Assembly (NCBI GenBank): GCA_022705265.1
Contig: JAKJEU010000086.1
Coordinates: 1 to 6,499, forward strand
Source of the DNA: Pseudomonadota bacterium
Lineage (GTDB): Bacteria; Pseudomonadota; Alphaproteobacteria; JAKJEU01
DNA length: 6,499 nucleotides
Direction: 5' to 3'
The position numbers and the translations under genes were made by a program. Shown here piece after piece: positions 6,200-6,499 of the stretch. The notes under the pieces were generated by a model. That model saw nothing but the letters and a program-made list of their open reading frames with translations, did not search any database and had not been told where the DNA came from. Each line of letters begins with the position of its first letter. The first letter of the stretch is position 1.

Positions 6200-6216
6200 G
6201 GTTATTTTTAATCAAA

Positions 6217-6245
6217 AATATATTATATATAGTATCAAATATCAA
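6217..6245 (-). promoter_or_regulatory. Promoter of tRNA-Leu and probably of the rnd-kdsD-lptCAB operon
   Basis: The minus strand shows -35 TTGATA (6245-6240), a 17-base spacer and -10 TATATT (6222-6217), each one base off consensus. Start would fall near 6210, about 10 bases before the tRNA. No terminator hairpin is visible between the tRNA (ends 6114) and the rnd start (6080), so the operon may share this transcript. Confidence 0.65.
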
Positions 6246-6286
6246 GTTTTTTATAAATGTTTCAAAACGATTATTCGTATAAAGAT

Positions 6287-6315
6287 TTGCAATTAATCGT
6301 AAATTCGTTTATATC
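6287..6315 (+). promoter_or_regulatory. Promoter of the right-edge gene
   Basis: TTGCAA (6287-6292), a 17-base spacer and TATATC (6310-6315) predict a start near 6322 and a leader of about 40 bases before the ATG at 6363. It is divergent from, and 42 bases away from, the tRNA promoter. Confidence 0.5.
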
Positions 6316-6362
6316 TTTAAGATGGTAAGAAAACTCTTTTTATTTTATAAGGAAAACTTTAA

Positions 6363-6499
6363 ATGAGCGAAAATCAAGAAAATCAAAAATCAATATATAG
6401 TTTTAAATCAATTCCAGTAATTGGCATTATTAAAGAATCTTTTAATGCGTTTTTTAACCTTTTAAAAGATAATGAATGGCTAACCAAGTCTGCGATTGG
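6363..6499 (+). CDS. Unrecognised protein, N-terminal 45 residues only
   Basis: The frame opens at ATG 6363 with AAGGA about 9 bases upstream and stays open to the right edge. The first 10 residues are polar (SENQENQKS). They are followed by a mixed stretch with IPVIGIIKESFNAFFNLLKDNEWL, which could be an amphipathic helix leading to the first membrane segment of an integral membrane protein. No family can be named from so little. The ribosome binding site and matching upstream promoter make it a likely real gene. Confidence 0.7.
   Translation, partial: MSENQENQKSIYSFKSIPVIGIIKESFNAFFNLLKDNEWLTKSAI

Overview
The window comes from a very AT-rich Gram-negative bacterium. The order rnd-like exonuclease, kdsD, lptC, lptA, lptB on one strand is the layout familiar from Alphaproteobacteria. 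The short RNase D without HRDC domains, the LptC with one N-terminal anchor and the small 8-strand-type barrel protein fit this too. The species cannot be named from the sequence; an uncultured or host-associated alphaproteobacterium is my best guess.

Layout, left to right. (1) Positions 1-368, minus strand: the 5' part of an unrecognised gene that runs off the left edge. It carries a striking LESPH...GPANGKTG block. (2) 483-1178, plus strand: an AlkD-type HEAT-repeat DNA glycosylase, divergent from gene 1. (3) 1216-1254: a hairpin terminator shared by the two converging genes. (4) 1278-1925, minus strand: a secreted outer-membrane beta-barrel protein. (5) 1926-2243: a 318-base stretch with no protein gene that is not empty. 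On the minus strand it holds a good sigma70-type promoter and a roughly 190-base RNA that folds into a long interrupted rod with an internal bubble and two further hairpins, then a GC-rich hairpin with a U-rich tail. The G-U pairs show which strand is transcribed. The shape, and a CCUUG/CAAGG hairpin on the 3' side of the bubble, resemble 6S RNA. (6) 2244-6080, minus strand: the rnd-kdsD-lptC-lptA-lptB operon, with genes 36 bases apart or touching and overlapping. (7) 6114-6199, minus strand: tRNA-Leu(CAG) just upstream of the operon with its own strong promoter and no visible terminator before rnd. (8) 6363-6499, plus strand: the first 45 codons of an unrecognised protein, divergent from the tRNA.

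Functionally the core is lipopolysaccharide biogenesis. KdsD makes D-arabinose 5-phosphate, the precursor of Kdo. LptB powers extraction of finished LPS from the inner membrane, and LptC and LptA carry it across the periplasm. The barrel protein downstream is another envelope component. Three of the five operon genes (rnd, lptC, lptB) start with TTG. The most interesting element is the structured RNA between lptB and the barrel gene: either a trans-acting 6S-like RNA or a long structured leader controlling the barrel gene.
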